A DNA stretch of 64,000 nt from Thelephora terrestris (GCA_015956445.1 WIUZ02000005.1:372001-436000), one strand, 5' to 3'; counted from the stretch's first letter, positions 35,340-46,670 are shown. Numbers and translations: made by a program. The notes: a model not told the origin generated them from the letters alone.

Positions 35340-36640
35340 GGGGAGCTGGGGTCGCGGGGGAATGGGCGATATGGACGCCCACGAAGGCCAGCTTAAGAAC
35401 CCGTAGCCCTTCGCGCCCCACTCCGAGACCGCTCCCATGCTCATCCGCAAATCCCAGTCAAAATCTCATCGCATCCGCTCTTTCACCTCAGCGCCGAAAT
35501 GCCCTGATGCAATCAATGGCCTCGCGGATGCGAGTGACAACATCATGACAAGCGACCCTGAACCTTCAATTTCGATGTTTGACGCCCCTTGTACATGTTG
35601 CTGACAATGGTGGCTATGTGCGCGCTGATCGTCCACGACCAGTGCCAGAAAGGTACCGCCATCCAATTTCTTCCCGCCAGAGCTAAATTTCACCGATGTT
35701 ACTACGAGAGATGGCGTTTTGATGTTTGTTCAGTCAAGTGTTGGCCGTACGAAGCCGTGCGGCTGCAGGTTCGGTGTAAGAGGGTGTAAGCCCGGTTTTG
35801 CGGAGCAGAGCGGGACGCGAACTTCGCGAAGGTATTCGATCATCGATCGGAATCTGCCGAAGCTCGACGACCCTCGGACCCGGCCAGGGGAGCGGGTTTG
35901 GAATTTGAAAGGACTGCAGATTCTCTCAACTCGGAATCGTCGTCACCCAGAGTCTAATTTTCAAATGCCTCACGACGCCCCGGGATCCCGACACTTGCAC
36001 ATCGACGAATGAGGGATCTTCGGAGTCCTTCCTTTCTGCCGGGCGATGTGATCTCATTGACGGAGTACATTCGAGGTTGTGAGGGTTAAGACCATCAGAT
36101 CTTGATCCTTCCGTCTATGATAACATGAGTTCAACCCCTGCACTTAGACGCAGCATAGACGGGACGGAAGGTGTAAGAGAGAGAGATCAAACCGGGCCTC
36201 GTGGTTCAAACAAACTATTGGAAAATAGCGGCCGGATCTGTCGGATATTCTGCGGCCTCGTCGAGGATTTCGGGATGACCAAGTAGGCGTTGGCGAAGTC
36301 TCGTAGGATGGGCCAAAACACTGCTCTCAAGAGATGTCGTCAATTCCTCCAATGACCAACATGCCAGGTCTGTGGTACCCTAGGTCCGAACGAGTCGTCA
36401 GCCGTCGTCAGCGCTGGAGGTTGTATTGTCAGGCACCTCCGCGATGCTGCAACAGGCGAACGAGGGATAAGAATAGCGCACTCCCATTTTTAGACCCAGT
36501 ACGTGCACAGATCGAACAAGACTTCGTTTCATTCTTACGGCGTGGTGCGACGCCAATTCACACACCCTCGTGTTTCGATTCACAGGATGGTAGTTGACAC
36601 GCGCACGCCAGGATGTAGTCGCCTAAGCTCCCACCGAAGG
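35340..36640. other. Longer spacer inside the array, no gene recognised
   Basis: The spacer between copies 4 and 5 is longer than the others and mostly not shared with them. Short open frames (for example 36334-36597 on +) have no family likeness. The repeated 3' flank of copy 5 begins near 36640. Confidence 0.4.
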
Positions 36641-36837
36641 ATAGCCCAGGCGAAGTTGAGTTGAACATCGAGAGACCGGGCTTCTGCATGACGCGCAGGT
36701 GCACGCTTTCCATTGATCAGAACATGCGTTCGAGACTTCCTCGAATGTACACCCCAACAAACATCCTTGGTTATGGGTACGCTACCCGCACCCCGTGACA
36801 CTCTAACTGGGTTGCGATTCACGGCTCGCGGAAGGTG

Positions 36838-38632
36838 TCAAGCGATATCGCAGTGTCCCCCTCCTCCCTGATTGAACCCCCCCCCCCGATGAGGGGGGCC
36901 GAATATTAAAGCACTCCGAACAGTGTGACCATTCGTCGTGTCTTGCGTAAGCGACCAAGTGGCCTGCGGCGGATCTGCAGCTTTCCTCAACGAAAGCATT
37001 ATCCGTGAGACCATCAGGGGAGTGAACCTGAAACCATCCGTTGGCCATTCTGGCAACAAGCAGTCGAACCAGAGGTGAGTCTCACACAAGAATTCCGCTG
37101 ACCGTCGCAAATGAAATCGTGATAAGAGTAGCCGTGTTGAAGGTAGGGAGAAGGCGACTTACGGAACGAGTTGGATCGTTGCCCAGATGAGCAACCGTTA
37201 GACGTCATTGGCTGCAGTCTGGAGAACCGAGAAAAGGTCGCACTTACCTGTCCAAAATTCAGGGTCACTACGAGTACGAAGTGGGAAGTGAATATAACCA
37301 TGAAGTAACGCATCGAATCCTCCGCGATGGTATCCAATATTGTCGGAAACTTGAGCCCCTGCACCCTCGACTTTCTTCCCCTGAAAACAACCAACAAGAA
37401 CGCAAGGGTATCTGATGTGTACAGGTCATCGATCATATCCAGATTGACGATATACCGAACGCAGTATAGAAGAGGGAAAGGCTTATGTATGCGGCCTCTA
37501 TGCCTTTGTTATTCTGGTTAAACACGCACACACGGTAAGCGTCGAGGGGTATCTCCGGCTGCAGCTGGGCTACGCAGTTGTGGCGGAGCACGTCGGCGCC
37601 CCGAATGAGTATGGCTCCATAGATGTAAGCATCCGACCTCACCTCCTTTCCTTTCCTTGGAAATCATCGCATATGTACCAAGCACAAACTGAGTCACGGT
37701 GATAACCGCAAACCCGGCCGTGACCGGAACGTTTGTCATCGTCACCACGTATATCCTGCGACAGCATTTGCAGAAATCAATTCATAGACACCGAGAGTCA
37801 AAGGGAACTCTCAACCTGGCAGTTAGCACCACTTGGGCGAGGGATGTGCAGACGACAAACACTATAAGAGAGTAAAACCAGAGATTTCCGCATCTGTTTT
37901 CATGAGAACGTGAGGAAGGTGATGTGATACAAACCCCGTTAACCACGAATCGTACATCTGGAACACAATGAGGATTGTGCCCCTGGCGTGGACGAGAGTC
38001 CGACGCAGTGTTCGGTCGAATAAGACTCACCTCTGTGGTAACTTGCGACGACAGCGAAGTAAACAACGCTGATTTGGCAGGCGACAGTCAATACGCTCCC
38101 AGAGTCCAGGCAGTGAAATCAATCGTTGAAATACTGACCAATGAGCTGCCAAGTCATCGGAAAGTACCTATTCTAGAAGCTCCGGTCAGAGAAGAGTAGA
38201 ACTTCAGAAGAAGGCGAGACGCACGAAAACGAAAAGCCAGAATACTACGAAACGATCAGCGAGGCGATGATGAGCCCCAAGTGGCACGCATACCCCATGA
38301 TTTCTTCCCAGACCAGACATATTTAACCTTCAAAGGCGCATTTTCTCAGCGGTCGGAATCAGAAAATGCTCGAAGGGCGATCGTGACAAACCTCGTCCGC
38401 CAGCGTCAAAAAATAGTCGTAAAAAAGGATTGCGCCAGCAGCTATCGCATAATACTAGGCAAGTAGAACATCGTTAGCCTCGCTGGTGCGGTGGGAGGTC
38501 AAGACGGGGTACATTATACGCCTTACTGATAGGTGGCACTGCTTTAGCGAGAGCGAACGAGGAACCCGCGTAGTAAGATGGGACTCACACATCTTGGCCA
38601 ACTTGGACGACGGTTGGATCTAACTCAGACAT
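36838..38632 (-). pseudogene. DUF6533-like membrane protein, array copy 5 (damaged near the 3' end)
   Basis: The start is the ATG at 38632 (MSELDPTVVQVGQD). The exons up to TSHFVLVVTLNFGQ all join in frame, including the 13-nt exon, the AT micro-exon and NRYFPMTWQL. The donor after the SLFY helix has moved by 12 bases but keeps frame. Then the acceptor of the 26-nt exon is lost (about 37200) and six bases are missing from that exon, so the frame cannot be kept. In the last exon a run of ten C (36880-36889 on the forward strand) appears to shift the frame: the tail reads GGHCDIA and stops at 36838, while the next frame still encodes the DTAISLDTFRE end of the paralogues. It was probably functional until recently. 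Confidence 0.6.
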
Positions 38633-38999
38633 GGGAAGCTAGAGGAGACTGCAAGAAACTCGGGGCGAAACGTCAACGACTAACTTCGGCTTATGAACCT
38701 TTTCAGGGATTTTTCTCTTGACATATCGGGAAGTTTGTCTCGCTACAACCATATGTCGGAGCATGCGTTCAGTCACGGCCATGTCCCACGCATCACGCAT
38801 CAGCGGCATGGAAATCGACCTTTTCTCTTCTTTCCGGTCGCTTATGCATTGTGCGTGCTAGGACCACTTGCGAATTGGGCACATACACGAGTTTTTGTCC
38901 CTCTACAGACATAATTATTCACGGCGGTGAGAATAGATACGAATGTGGGACTTACAAGCTTTGTGCTGGGTAGTACATGGCCTCCTCTGGTCTTACACA

Positions 39000-39180
39000 C
39001 GTCTCCGCATCGTGTGCGTCTATGCATCGAGTCACGCTCCCGGAGAGTTTAAACAGATCGACTTCTCCACACGGACACGTGCGATCCATCGTGTTATAAG
39101 CCAACACGTTCGCGACGTGTTTCAGTATATAGAACCACAGCTCGGCGACGAGAACCTTGTGATCTTTACGTCTGATTTCC
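39000..39180 (+). repeat. Inverted, diverged copy of the array 5' flank
   Basis: On the - strand this segment resembles the forward-strand DNA upstream of copy 3 (about 32750-32880) and of copy 1 (about 27900-27970): shared words include a gatgaaccgcacatgtcc-like block, followed by gaagtc and then gcatagacgc. It is therefore an inverted duplicate of the array's upstream region, located between copy 5 and the remnant copy 6. Confidence 0.5.
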
Positions 39181-39713
39181 TTCGTTAACACCCAGTACCC
39201 CACGACAAGACGCTCTCACAAATGGTACCGCAGGTCTTGAACACATCGCCGTGGAACCTTCGCAGTTTCGCCCAGTCATTCTGCCGCCGGCATCGCCCAT
39301 CTCACCGATAAGACGCGGCACGGAGGTCGCATGGGCTTCGCAGAGATCCGACCGAAGGAGACAGAAAGGGGATCGCTCGGACTGGGCTTGAGTTGATGCC
39401 GATCAATTCTATGTCCCCTTGTGTTGCTACCGATTGCTATCTTCGAGTATCCCTCCACAGCAGTCCCCCCCCCTCGCATCCTCCTCCGAATTTGCTCTGA
39501 ATTTGAGGCTGGATTCCAGCCTATCTTCGAGAGGTTCGTTGCCATACCCGCACCTGGGGACAGACGCCTGGGCTCTCTCTGGACATCGGGTGCTCGGATT
39601 TTTACCCAACTTGCAGGTGCACGCTTTCCATTGACTACGATCATGACTGTCTCTTTCGCATGCATGTACGCCTCAGGAAACAGCCTCAGCCACAACTGTG
39701 CTACGCCCTTGGA

Positions 39714-40000
39714 CTAAATAAAACCATATCGTCCGTGAGCCTTCTCCTGGATTGCGGACACCGACTCCCGCACCGCCTCAAGCAGCACATCGGTCAGCAT
39801 CACGATATCTTCCTCCCCAAACGGACCCTTTCTTCGCGGGAAAAACGTCGAAACGCCCTGAACAGCGTCGCCATTCATCGCTTCTTGCATACGTAACCGG
39901 CTCATCTGCGGCGAACCCATTGCTTTCCCTCAACGGGGATAGTATCCGCGAAATCATCAGGGGGGCCCACCAATCGTATAAAAGCCGCGGTGAAGGCTGA
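39714..40000 (-). pseudogene. DUF6533-like membrane protein, array copy 6 (3' remnant)
   Basis: Only the last exon is recognisable. APLMISRILSPLRESNG matches the terminal exon of the other copies, then the frame shifts and the rest (GDAVQGVSTFFPRRKGPFGEEDI) continues in another frame to a stop at 39714. The upstream exons are absent; the sequence beyond 40000 is unrelated. The conserved 3' flank (ggtgcacgctttccattga) is at about 39615. It marks the broken proximal end of the array. Confidence 0.65.
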
Positions 40001-40987
40001 GTGTGTTTGAGGTAGGGCGGAGACAAATTCGTTTACCAGAACCCCACTGTCTCCGCTCTCAGGAACTTCATCCATGACTCGGATCCCACATCAATTGGCG
40101 TGTCGCGAAAATTGAATGATGTGGTGAAGGAGATGAGGGACCTTGCGAGACACAAAATGGCCGGAAGTGCCATCATGCCCCGACGTGGTCTCCGAGATCA
40201 CAGCGCGACCAGCGCCATCGGTTGGCAGCGCTCTGCAAGTCTTCTCGTGGCGCTGAACTCCTGGGATTGGTGGTTACCCTACTCGGTGGGGCCACCAGCT
40301 TACCAGGTTTAGGCTTGACAGATGGTGTACTGCTAGGACTGGAGTCGACCATTACCCATTTTATACATATCGGTACGTTGCGAGCTGTTTAGAACAGCGT
40401 CCTCGTCCTGATCTCCAACTCGGACGGAGTAGATTCCAACCTCAGCCTTCCATCGTTCGCTCATTACCGCCAGTCTGTGTGAACTCGTTCTGCTGTTTTG
40501 GTGTTCGCTTTTATCTAGCAGATGGTTTCTTGGTGCAGATAAGGTGCTTTTGACCGTCGGGCGGCTGAAAATGTTCGTCTGCTGTCTTTTGTCTTATTCT
40601 TTCGTCTTCATACTGACGAACGTCGAAAGCCTGGAATGATTATGGTCAACAGCTCGCGCGTCCGGGTGAGATCTGGTGAGATCATCGCGCTCAAAGGGTT
40701 GCAGATCGTTAGAGACCCAGAACATGTGTTTGAGAGAGATGCTAATTGCTACATTTTTGTCTAGGAGTACGCAGGTATACGACTGTGACATGAATACGAT
40801 ATACAGGTATATGACAGGATATGGGAATGAACATGGGTACAACCTGAACATTACATCAAACAGCCCGGAATGCATAGGACAGGGGGGAAAGGTGAAGCAT
40901 GGGAGGTAGTCGCCCGCGAGGTAGATTAGTGGTTTTACACGGATGCTTGGTGTTTGGTATGATTGTGGGGATGGGTATCGGAGCACA
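40001..40987. other. Intergenic, no gene recognised
   Basis: Between the array remnant and a small - strand ORF. Nothing recognisable on either strand. Confidence 0.45.
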
Positions 40988-41209
40988 TCAGTTCCTCTTT
41001 CTTCGGGCTTTCTTCGAAGTAAAGGTCCCACCCAAGTCAGAGTTACTGCTCGGAATATTTTGAGCCGAAGATGGCATGAGGACCCTCCCCAATATGGACC
41101 CGATCGGGGTCACCGACTGGTGGAACCCAGCGAACGCGTTCGGGGAGATGGGCCCGTTCGGGAAGAATCCGACCTTGGGGGAAGGCGGCTCGTAGGTGTA
41201 CGGAGACAT
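40988..41209 (-). CDS. Small hypothetical protein, Pro/Ser-rich
   Basis: A 73-codon ORF starts MSPYTYEPPSPKVGFFPNGP and ends in a basic tail (KKARRKRN). Composition is biased to Pro, Gly, Phe and Ser rather than random, and the ORF starts and stops cleanly without needing introns. I know no family for it. The basic end could be a nuclear signal. It may be a chance ORF; support is only its composition and isolation in an otherwise empty 2.7 kb. Confidence 0.35.
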   Translation of the reverse strand: MSPYTYEPPSPKVGFFPNGPISPNAFAGFHQSVTPIGSILGRVLMPSSAQNIPSSNSDLGGTFTSKKARRKRN

Positions 41210-41589
41210 TTAGACGTGGGGTGGTATTATTGTAGTGACGTGGGTTGTAAGTTATGGGGGGTAAGGGGTGTGGTTTGACCGTCGAAATGCACCGGAGGTT
41301 ACTGTCCGTCACCGCCTAGGCTCGGGATATGGAGACGGAAGAGATGGAGAGAGGGCTCTGGTTCTCCTTTGTCTGAGGAGGGACTGGAGGGATGAACTGG
41401 ATCGTCTTATTGTTCTCCTTTTTGTATCCCTCAGCTCTTCATCCGCTTGAAATCAAGAGGCCCCCTTACCTGGCACCTCAACCCACCACTCCTTCCCTTG
41501 TCCTACATTCAGTAACCCGTCCGCACCTTCCTAACTCCATCAAAGGCGCCCCCCAAAATAGCCCTAATATAGATCCACACTGATGCAGG

Positions 41590-41665
41590 CGCCGTTCATC
41601 CCCGCACTCCCGCCTTTCTCCCAAATCTAACTCAAAGGCGTCACCCAAGAGGGAGAGGGTCATTG
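41590..41665 (+). repeat. Dispersed repeat, copy A
   Basis: About 70 bases with the core cgcctttctccc then aatc then caaaggcg occur here and again at 42285-42360, with roughly 75 percent identity by eye. Both lie in non-coding DNA. No element ends are visible. Confidence 0.5.
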
Positions 41666-42284
41666 ACAACGTGGACCCGATAAACGATGAATTGGTTCAG
41701 CAAAGGCTTCTCCAACGCGTAGATCACGCGTGAAATGAAACGGGATTCCACGTTCAGAGACTCGAACCGTACGTACAGTGGCCATACTAGTGCTTAGTAC
41801 CGTCCCACGGGTTCATCACGGGTTCGAGGAGCTTCGTCGGAAGCGAGGTCGTTTATCCTGGGGCGCAGGTCGAGTTCCTACCACAAGCACATCTAATTGG
41901 CAACACAGCCGGTTTGAGATTTACGGAGAGTGCGGAGTAGTTGAATACCTGCTTAATCGCCCCGATAGCTAGAATGCGGGAGTCCATGCCAAGGCCCGTG
42001 TTGTCTTCCCGTTTTGACCGTTGGCAACAGCTTACTGGTATCACCTGGAGTGAACTATTCGACGAAGACTTTCTCGGATCCCAGCCTTGCTTTTCGGACT
42101 GCAGTCGCAGCAGCGACATGGGTGAGGGAATTTCAAATGGTACATAGACAAGACCCTAGCGCGGCCGTTTTTCACCGGACGCGTGTGGGTCTAACGTCTA
42201 ACGGTCAACCGGTCTACTACAGATCCCGATCGAATGTACCCCACGGCAGCTCCCGACGCTAGCACTTGTGTAAAAGCAGCGCTC

Positions 42285-42360
42285 AACGCCCGCACCCCCG
42301 CCTTTCTCCCGAATCCAACCCAAAGGCGGCCACTCCAAGAACGAAAGACATCGACAATGC
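42285..42360 (+). repeat. Dispersed repeat, copy B
   Basis: Second copy of the repeat at 41590-41665, same orientation, about 700 bp apart. Shared words include cccgcctttctccc and caaaggcg followed by a gacatcgacaatgc-like end. Confidence 0.5.
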
Positions 42361-42725
42361 ATGAAAAATCCATTGCCTCAATACCGACAAATGACTTCAA
42401 TGCGGTCCCTCCAACGTGCGTACGATATACAATGAAAACGAGATCACGCGATCACAAAATAAAGGGAGGGAAAAGGAGGACTACGTTATCAGACGCTCGT
42501 GTTCGAAATTAACGTGGTATGCGATATAGAGGGGGAGGGGGGGTAACACTGCAAGCGGGATGAAGGAAAAAAAAACAGTCGCGCATGGGGAAACTATGCT
42601 CAAAACATACGGAAAAAGATGAAGGTGACAGAGGTAGCAGAGAACGACGTGAGGAAGGAAAGCATTCGACAAAGCAAATCGACGGCAAACGAAAAATGAA
42701 CATCGAGCCCGAACGTGTCCCATGG

Positions 42726-44923
42726 CTATAACAGTGCCTTGTCATCTTTACCGGTAGCGACCAACTGGCGCCAGTCCGTTCGCCATCCCCGTATGCTGGC
42801 CCTCGTCTTCTTGTCACTCATCACCTTGTCAATCCACTCAAGGAGCACATCGTCATCCTCCGGAACAAAGAACGAAGAGAGCAAGGACAAGATCGTTTCA
42901 AACGTTGCGGACTTCGACGTGATGCAATCTGTTTGAAACCTCCCGTTAGATGAAGGGCCACACATGACCGGCCACCCGGCGAATTGGCAAACTTGCCTTT
43001 ATGCACCCAGACGATCGCGACTGCGACCACGATGAACAGGTCAGGGCCGTCCAAAAAAAACGCGTCCCACAGGCGAAGTTGGGTATGAAAGGGAATCGAG
43101 TTTGCAAACAGGGTAATGTACCACTTGGTCGCGTAGGAAGTGGTGGAGATCATCTGCTCCTTAAACGCCTCATAGACCCCGGGCATCATCTGTTCTGTGA
43201 TCCGTTCTTGGATATAAATGGCTTCCAGCAATCCTGGGAACCCGGGCTTGAAGATGTTATGCATCGTGTACGAGTCGTGCAGGTGCACAAGGGCAGGGTA
43301 TACCCTCTTCGGGTCCATGTAGCACAACAAGGTTGCAGCTATCGGCCCCATGCCTTGGCAGTACCCACATTCACTACACCGCAACGAGAACGAGTGCAGC
43401 ACACGGAACAGAGATCGTTGTCTAAAAGCTGAATCAGAAGGGTGTCCAATGAGCAAACTTGTCGCTGCGTACCCTTGACCATATCTTGTCCGAAACATCA
43501 CATGGCCACTGATCGTCCTCGGGACGTCAAGGTCAATCTGGATATCATAAGTGGAGGGTTGCTCCAAATTATCCTGGTATTCCTGAGACAGCCTCTTCAT
43601 CTCAGCCGGGCCAGCTCCACTCATTTTGTTGATCATCATCTCCCAAGCGGCACTCCTCCAGCAGTCAGGAATTCCCTTGTACACGCGCTCACGAAACTTG
43701 CGCCGTTTGGGAGCCCTCACCTCCCACTGAACGGCGTTTCCGCCAGAGTCTCGGATGGCAGGCTCCATCATGCGGGCCCATTTCAGAGCCCTCTGTATCT
43801 CCTTCTCCGAGTTTGGGGGCCGGACCTGCTCTTTGAGCGGAGACGCGGTCGGGGGAGAATTGGATGTTGGGGATACTCGTGATAAGCGCTTCGATAACGG
43901 GGCAGATTGGAGTAGAAGCAAGCGATCATGGGAAGGAGAAGAGAAAAACCCATAGCTGACAGCGTTCAGAAAGACCGTAGACGGAGAGAGATGAGCGCAA
44001 ACTCACCGATCCAAGCTGGCAAGAATCTCAACTTCTCGGGGAGTAAGATCGCGCCTTTTGTCCGCCATGTCTCCCAACGCTTCCAAAGCCCGAAGCTCGC
44101 TCTCACGATTCGAACCGAGCCTCGCCCGGGTTCTCTCTACCCCATCCGCATAACCATCTCCCTTGACGCCAAACACCTCCAGCTCAGCGTACGTTCTCCG
44201 CACGTGAAAAGCATCCTTGTCCTCGCCCTCATGTGGCGTCACGACGACCTGGGAAAGATGCGAAGGCGGTGGAAGAATCGATTCTCGTAACGAAGGCGGG
44301 GAGAGCGCGGCCGATCCACGCAGGGAACTGACTCGCGAAATCGGTTTGGAGGATAAAGGGCCCGTTTGGGGTGAGTGAAAGACCTGATCAGACGAGGAGC
44401 TGCTCGAACTCGTCCGGCTCGGTGGCTCGACTTCGGCATGGAACGGGGAGGATGGGGGTACGGCGGGGCTTCGCTGGGATTGGGGGCGAGAGGAAGCGTC
44501 TTTATGATTATTTGAATAGTAACTTGTGCGAGGGTCGTCATCTGTGTATGCGAGGAAGGCCGCGCCGTTGGATTGCCTGCCTGATCCCATCTGAAGTAAT
44601 TGTTTGCTAAAGCGTGGGTCATGAACGGTTTCCGAATAACCGCTGTCTTCAAAGGTGAGCTTGCTGGCCCTTAAGTAGGGTCGTCGCCCTGGCTGGTCGG
44701 CCTGAGGAAGGGGACTTCGACGATCGATGGTCGAAGTAGGGATAGACCAGCTGCCCTCCCCTTCTCCGTACATGGAGTAGATTGAAAAGATGGAAGTTTC
44801 CGTTGAGCTGCGTTCGTGTTCAGTTGCCAATGGAGTCAGCTCCGGGGTCGTTAACGGAGTCGGAAAAATGCTTTGATGCACGGAACGTGTTGCTGTGTTC
44901 GCGGTAAGTGCGGGCGCATCCAT
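42726..44923 (-). CDS. TBC-domain Rab GTPase-activating protein
   Basis: Exon 1 (44923 to about 44005) starts MDAPALTANTATRSV and encodes about 305 residues of Ser/Pro-rich sequence ending in a short helical region (LTPREVEILASLDR). After a 65-nt intron the TBC domain follows: KGIPDCWRSAAWEMM, the arginine-finger region IDLDVPRTISGH, the glutamine-finger motif ECGYCQGMGPIAATLL, and LRLWDAFFLDGPDLF. An intron near 42985 joins to a C-terminal exon with FETILSLLSSF and the end GKDDKALL, stop at 42726. Arg and Gln fingers are both present, so it should stimulate GTP hydrolysis on a Rab protein during vesicle traffic. The exact Rab cannot be told from sequence. Confidence 0.88.
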
Positions 44924-45581
44924 GAAATTGGGTTAAAGAACGGAGAGCGAGAAATTTAAGAGAAAGAGAAGGGAGAGAAGGTATCCTGCGTCTTATACGC
45001 TGTGTAGAATTAGAAGGGAGATGGTAAAGAGCTGGAGGTCGGTAACTTTACTGATCGAGTGCTTGGCGGCACAAGGTAAGGGATAGCATCACTCAAACCC
45101 AAAACAGGGCTGCCTGCTCCCAGACAATTTACTCCAGGATCCAGCCATCATAGCAAACCGCAAGACTCTACAAATGGTCGTTAAATACCGGCGAGGTTCA
45201 ACCGGGGGCGCACCGCCTGGCGCTAATGAGTTGTTTCGGCTTTCTGGATATGTATGGGTTTATAGAAATCGTTCCTATCCATATCACAACAGAGAAATAA
45301 ACCCCATCCTCAGGGACAAACCGCAGCAAAACTTCTCCTCATATATATACGGTGGAATATCGATGATGCGCAAAATTATCGCGAATAAATATCACCCAAA
45401 ACCGGGTCTCGGGCTGAAGGAGAACCGTTGAACTCGAGTGTAAACAAAAGGAAGAAAACAAAAAGCAAACATCATGCCCAACACTCTGCCTCAGCTCGAG
45501 TCATGGGGATCTTCGTCAAGCCGTCGTCATGCGCAGTAGACCAATTCGTGTACGTGCCACCTGTGCTGCGGGTATAGGTTT
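44924..45581. other. Intergenic, no gene recognised
   Basis: Presumed promoter of the TBC gene and 3' flank of the tyrosine phosphatase gene, both on the - strand. No further gene seen. Confidence 0.5.
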
Positions 45582-46670
45582 CTATCTGGAACACGACACC
45601 TTCTCGAGGATCGGATACAAGAATATCACCTGAGGGGCGGTCTGAACCATCCCGGGCCGTTGTTCACGACAGGAGTCAATCTCCTGTACGATGAGATCCT
45701 CCGATATTTCGGGTGGGAGGGGACCAAGGGGTGATGGGGGCAGTGGTGTTTGAGATTGGGAAGAGATCGGCGCGGGTGGAAGACAGGAGAGCGACCGCAG
45801 TAAGGAGGAAAGCGCGATGAAGGCACCTGTACGGCCGACGCCGGCTGAACAGTTCACCATGACCGGTGGATCTGGGTCATCTCTCGGCGACGGCTGCATC
45901 CTGTTCGTCTTCTCCACTTGCGCAATGAAGTTGATCAGAGCCTGATGATCTTTATGCTCGGGCACACCGTGGTCAGGCCACGCAGTGTACAACATGTGGT
46001 TGAAGGTAACAGGCTGCCCCTGTGCCACATCCCGCAACCGCGGCGTGATGACCACTGTACTCTGTGTGCAATGCGCCTCCTCGATGATCTTCTTCGCGAT
46101 CAACGTCACCTCGAACGACCGGTCGGAGACGCCCTGTTCTTGAGCTTCGCGCACCACCGCCGACAGACCGATCGTGTCAGGAAAATACGGATGCGCCTTC
46201 CTCCGTCCTCCTTCAACGTCCTTGGTGAGCTGCACGACTGTGCGAACTCTGCTCGCGGGAAGCCCGGGGGGCGAAACCGGTTCCAGCAGGACACTCAGAA
46301 ACGTGTACGCAGTGTTCGATAAGGGCGCCTGCGTCGCGATCCACCACTTCTTTCCGTGGAGTTCTCGAACCCAGTTGGCGTTTAGATAACGGCCGCCCGG
46401 GTCGAGTCGAGTTCTATCGTAGGGTTCGATGTCCGCATAACGATTAGAGATCCGATGGTCATCGTGTCCCCCAATAGAGACGGAATAGAAATCGATGAGG
46501 GCCTTGTCCTGTGGTGATGCAGGAGGTTGCTCGGGGGTGGGGTAGCCCAAATAAGGTGGTCTGGAAGCGCTCCTCCATTCCTCTCGAAGTTGCTCTCTCT
46601 CCTCGAGGACTCTCAAAACCCTTTCTATGTAGTCGGGTTCTTGAGCACGTTGCAGCCAAGCTGGGACCAT
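45582..46670 (-). CDS. Classical protein tyrosine phosphatase, with His-to-Asn in the signature
   Basis: A single-exon frame of 362 codons starts MVPAWLQRAQEPDYIERVL. PTP landmarks are in order: NRYADIEPYDRTRL, YLNANWVRE, the substrate-side region WWIATQAPL, the WPDHGVP loop, and the P-loop VNCSAGVGRTGAF with the catalytic Cys and Arg of C-x5-R. The residue before the Cys is normally His; here it is Asn, a change expected to alter the thiol pKa. The Q-loop region (EQRPGMVQTAPQ) is intact. A roughly 35-residue Pro/Ser insertion lies between the P-loop and the Q-loop. A small 3' intron giving a slightly different C-terminus is possible. It would remove phosphate from tyrosine in the cytosol or nucleus. 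Confidence 0.88.
   Translation of the reverse strand: MVPAWLQRAQEPDYIERVLRVLEEREQLREEWRSASRPPYLGYPTPEQPPASPQDKALIDFYSVSIGGHDDHRISNRYADIEPYDRTRLDPGGRYLNANWVRELHGKKWWIATQAPLSNTAYTFLSVLLEPVSPPGLPASRVRTVVQLTKDVEGGRRKAHPYFPDTIGLSAVVREAQEQGVSDRSFEVTLIAKKIIEEAHCTQSTVVITPRLRDVAQGQPVTFNHMLYTAWPDHGVPEHKDHQALINFIAQVEKTNRMQPSPRDDPDPPVMVNCSAGVGRTGAFIALSSLLRSLSCLPPAPISSQSQTPLPPSPLGPLPPEISEDLIVQEIDSCREQRPGMVQTAPQVIFLYPILEKVSCSR

Larger units (their letters stand above)
25770..40000 (-). repeat. Tandem array of a DUF6533-like membrane-protein gene (5 copies + remnant)
   Basis: Six units lie head to tail on the - strand with a spacing of about 2.3-3.3 kb. Each coding copy ends with the same block (forward marker like gagcattatccgcgagatca at about 26110, 28690, 31010, 33715, 36990 and 39945). 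The 3' flank is also repeated (forward gaaggatggctcaggcggag or close variants at about 25770, 30645, 33350 and 36645, then a ggtgcacg box), and so is part of the 5' flank. Whole genes with flanks have therefore been duplicated. Sequence identity between copies is moderate, so the duplications are not recent. Confidence 0.85.

Noticed and set aside
25948-40000. Reading the array as further STE3 receptor copies
   Set aside because: The signature L-T-L-x-D-E, the NRY motif and the DTIAEDSTRYF segment do not occur in STE3 proteins; they fit a DUF6533-like membrane family instead.
41690-41830. Possible tRNA from a gttcgagtc-like B box on the - strand
   Set aside because: No matching A box or cloverleaf could be drawn.
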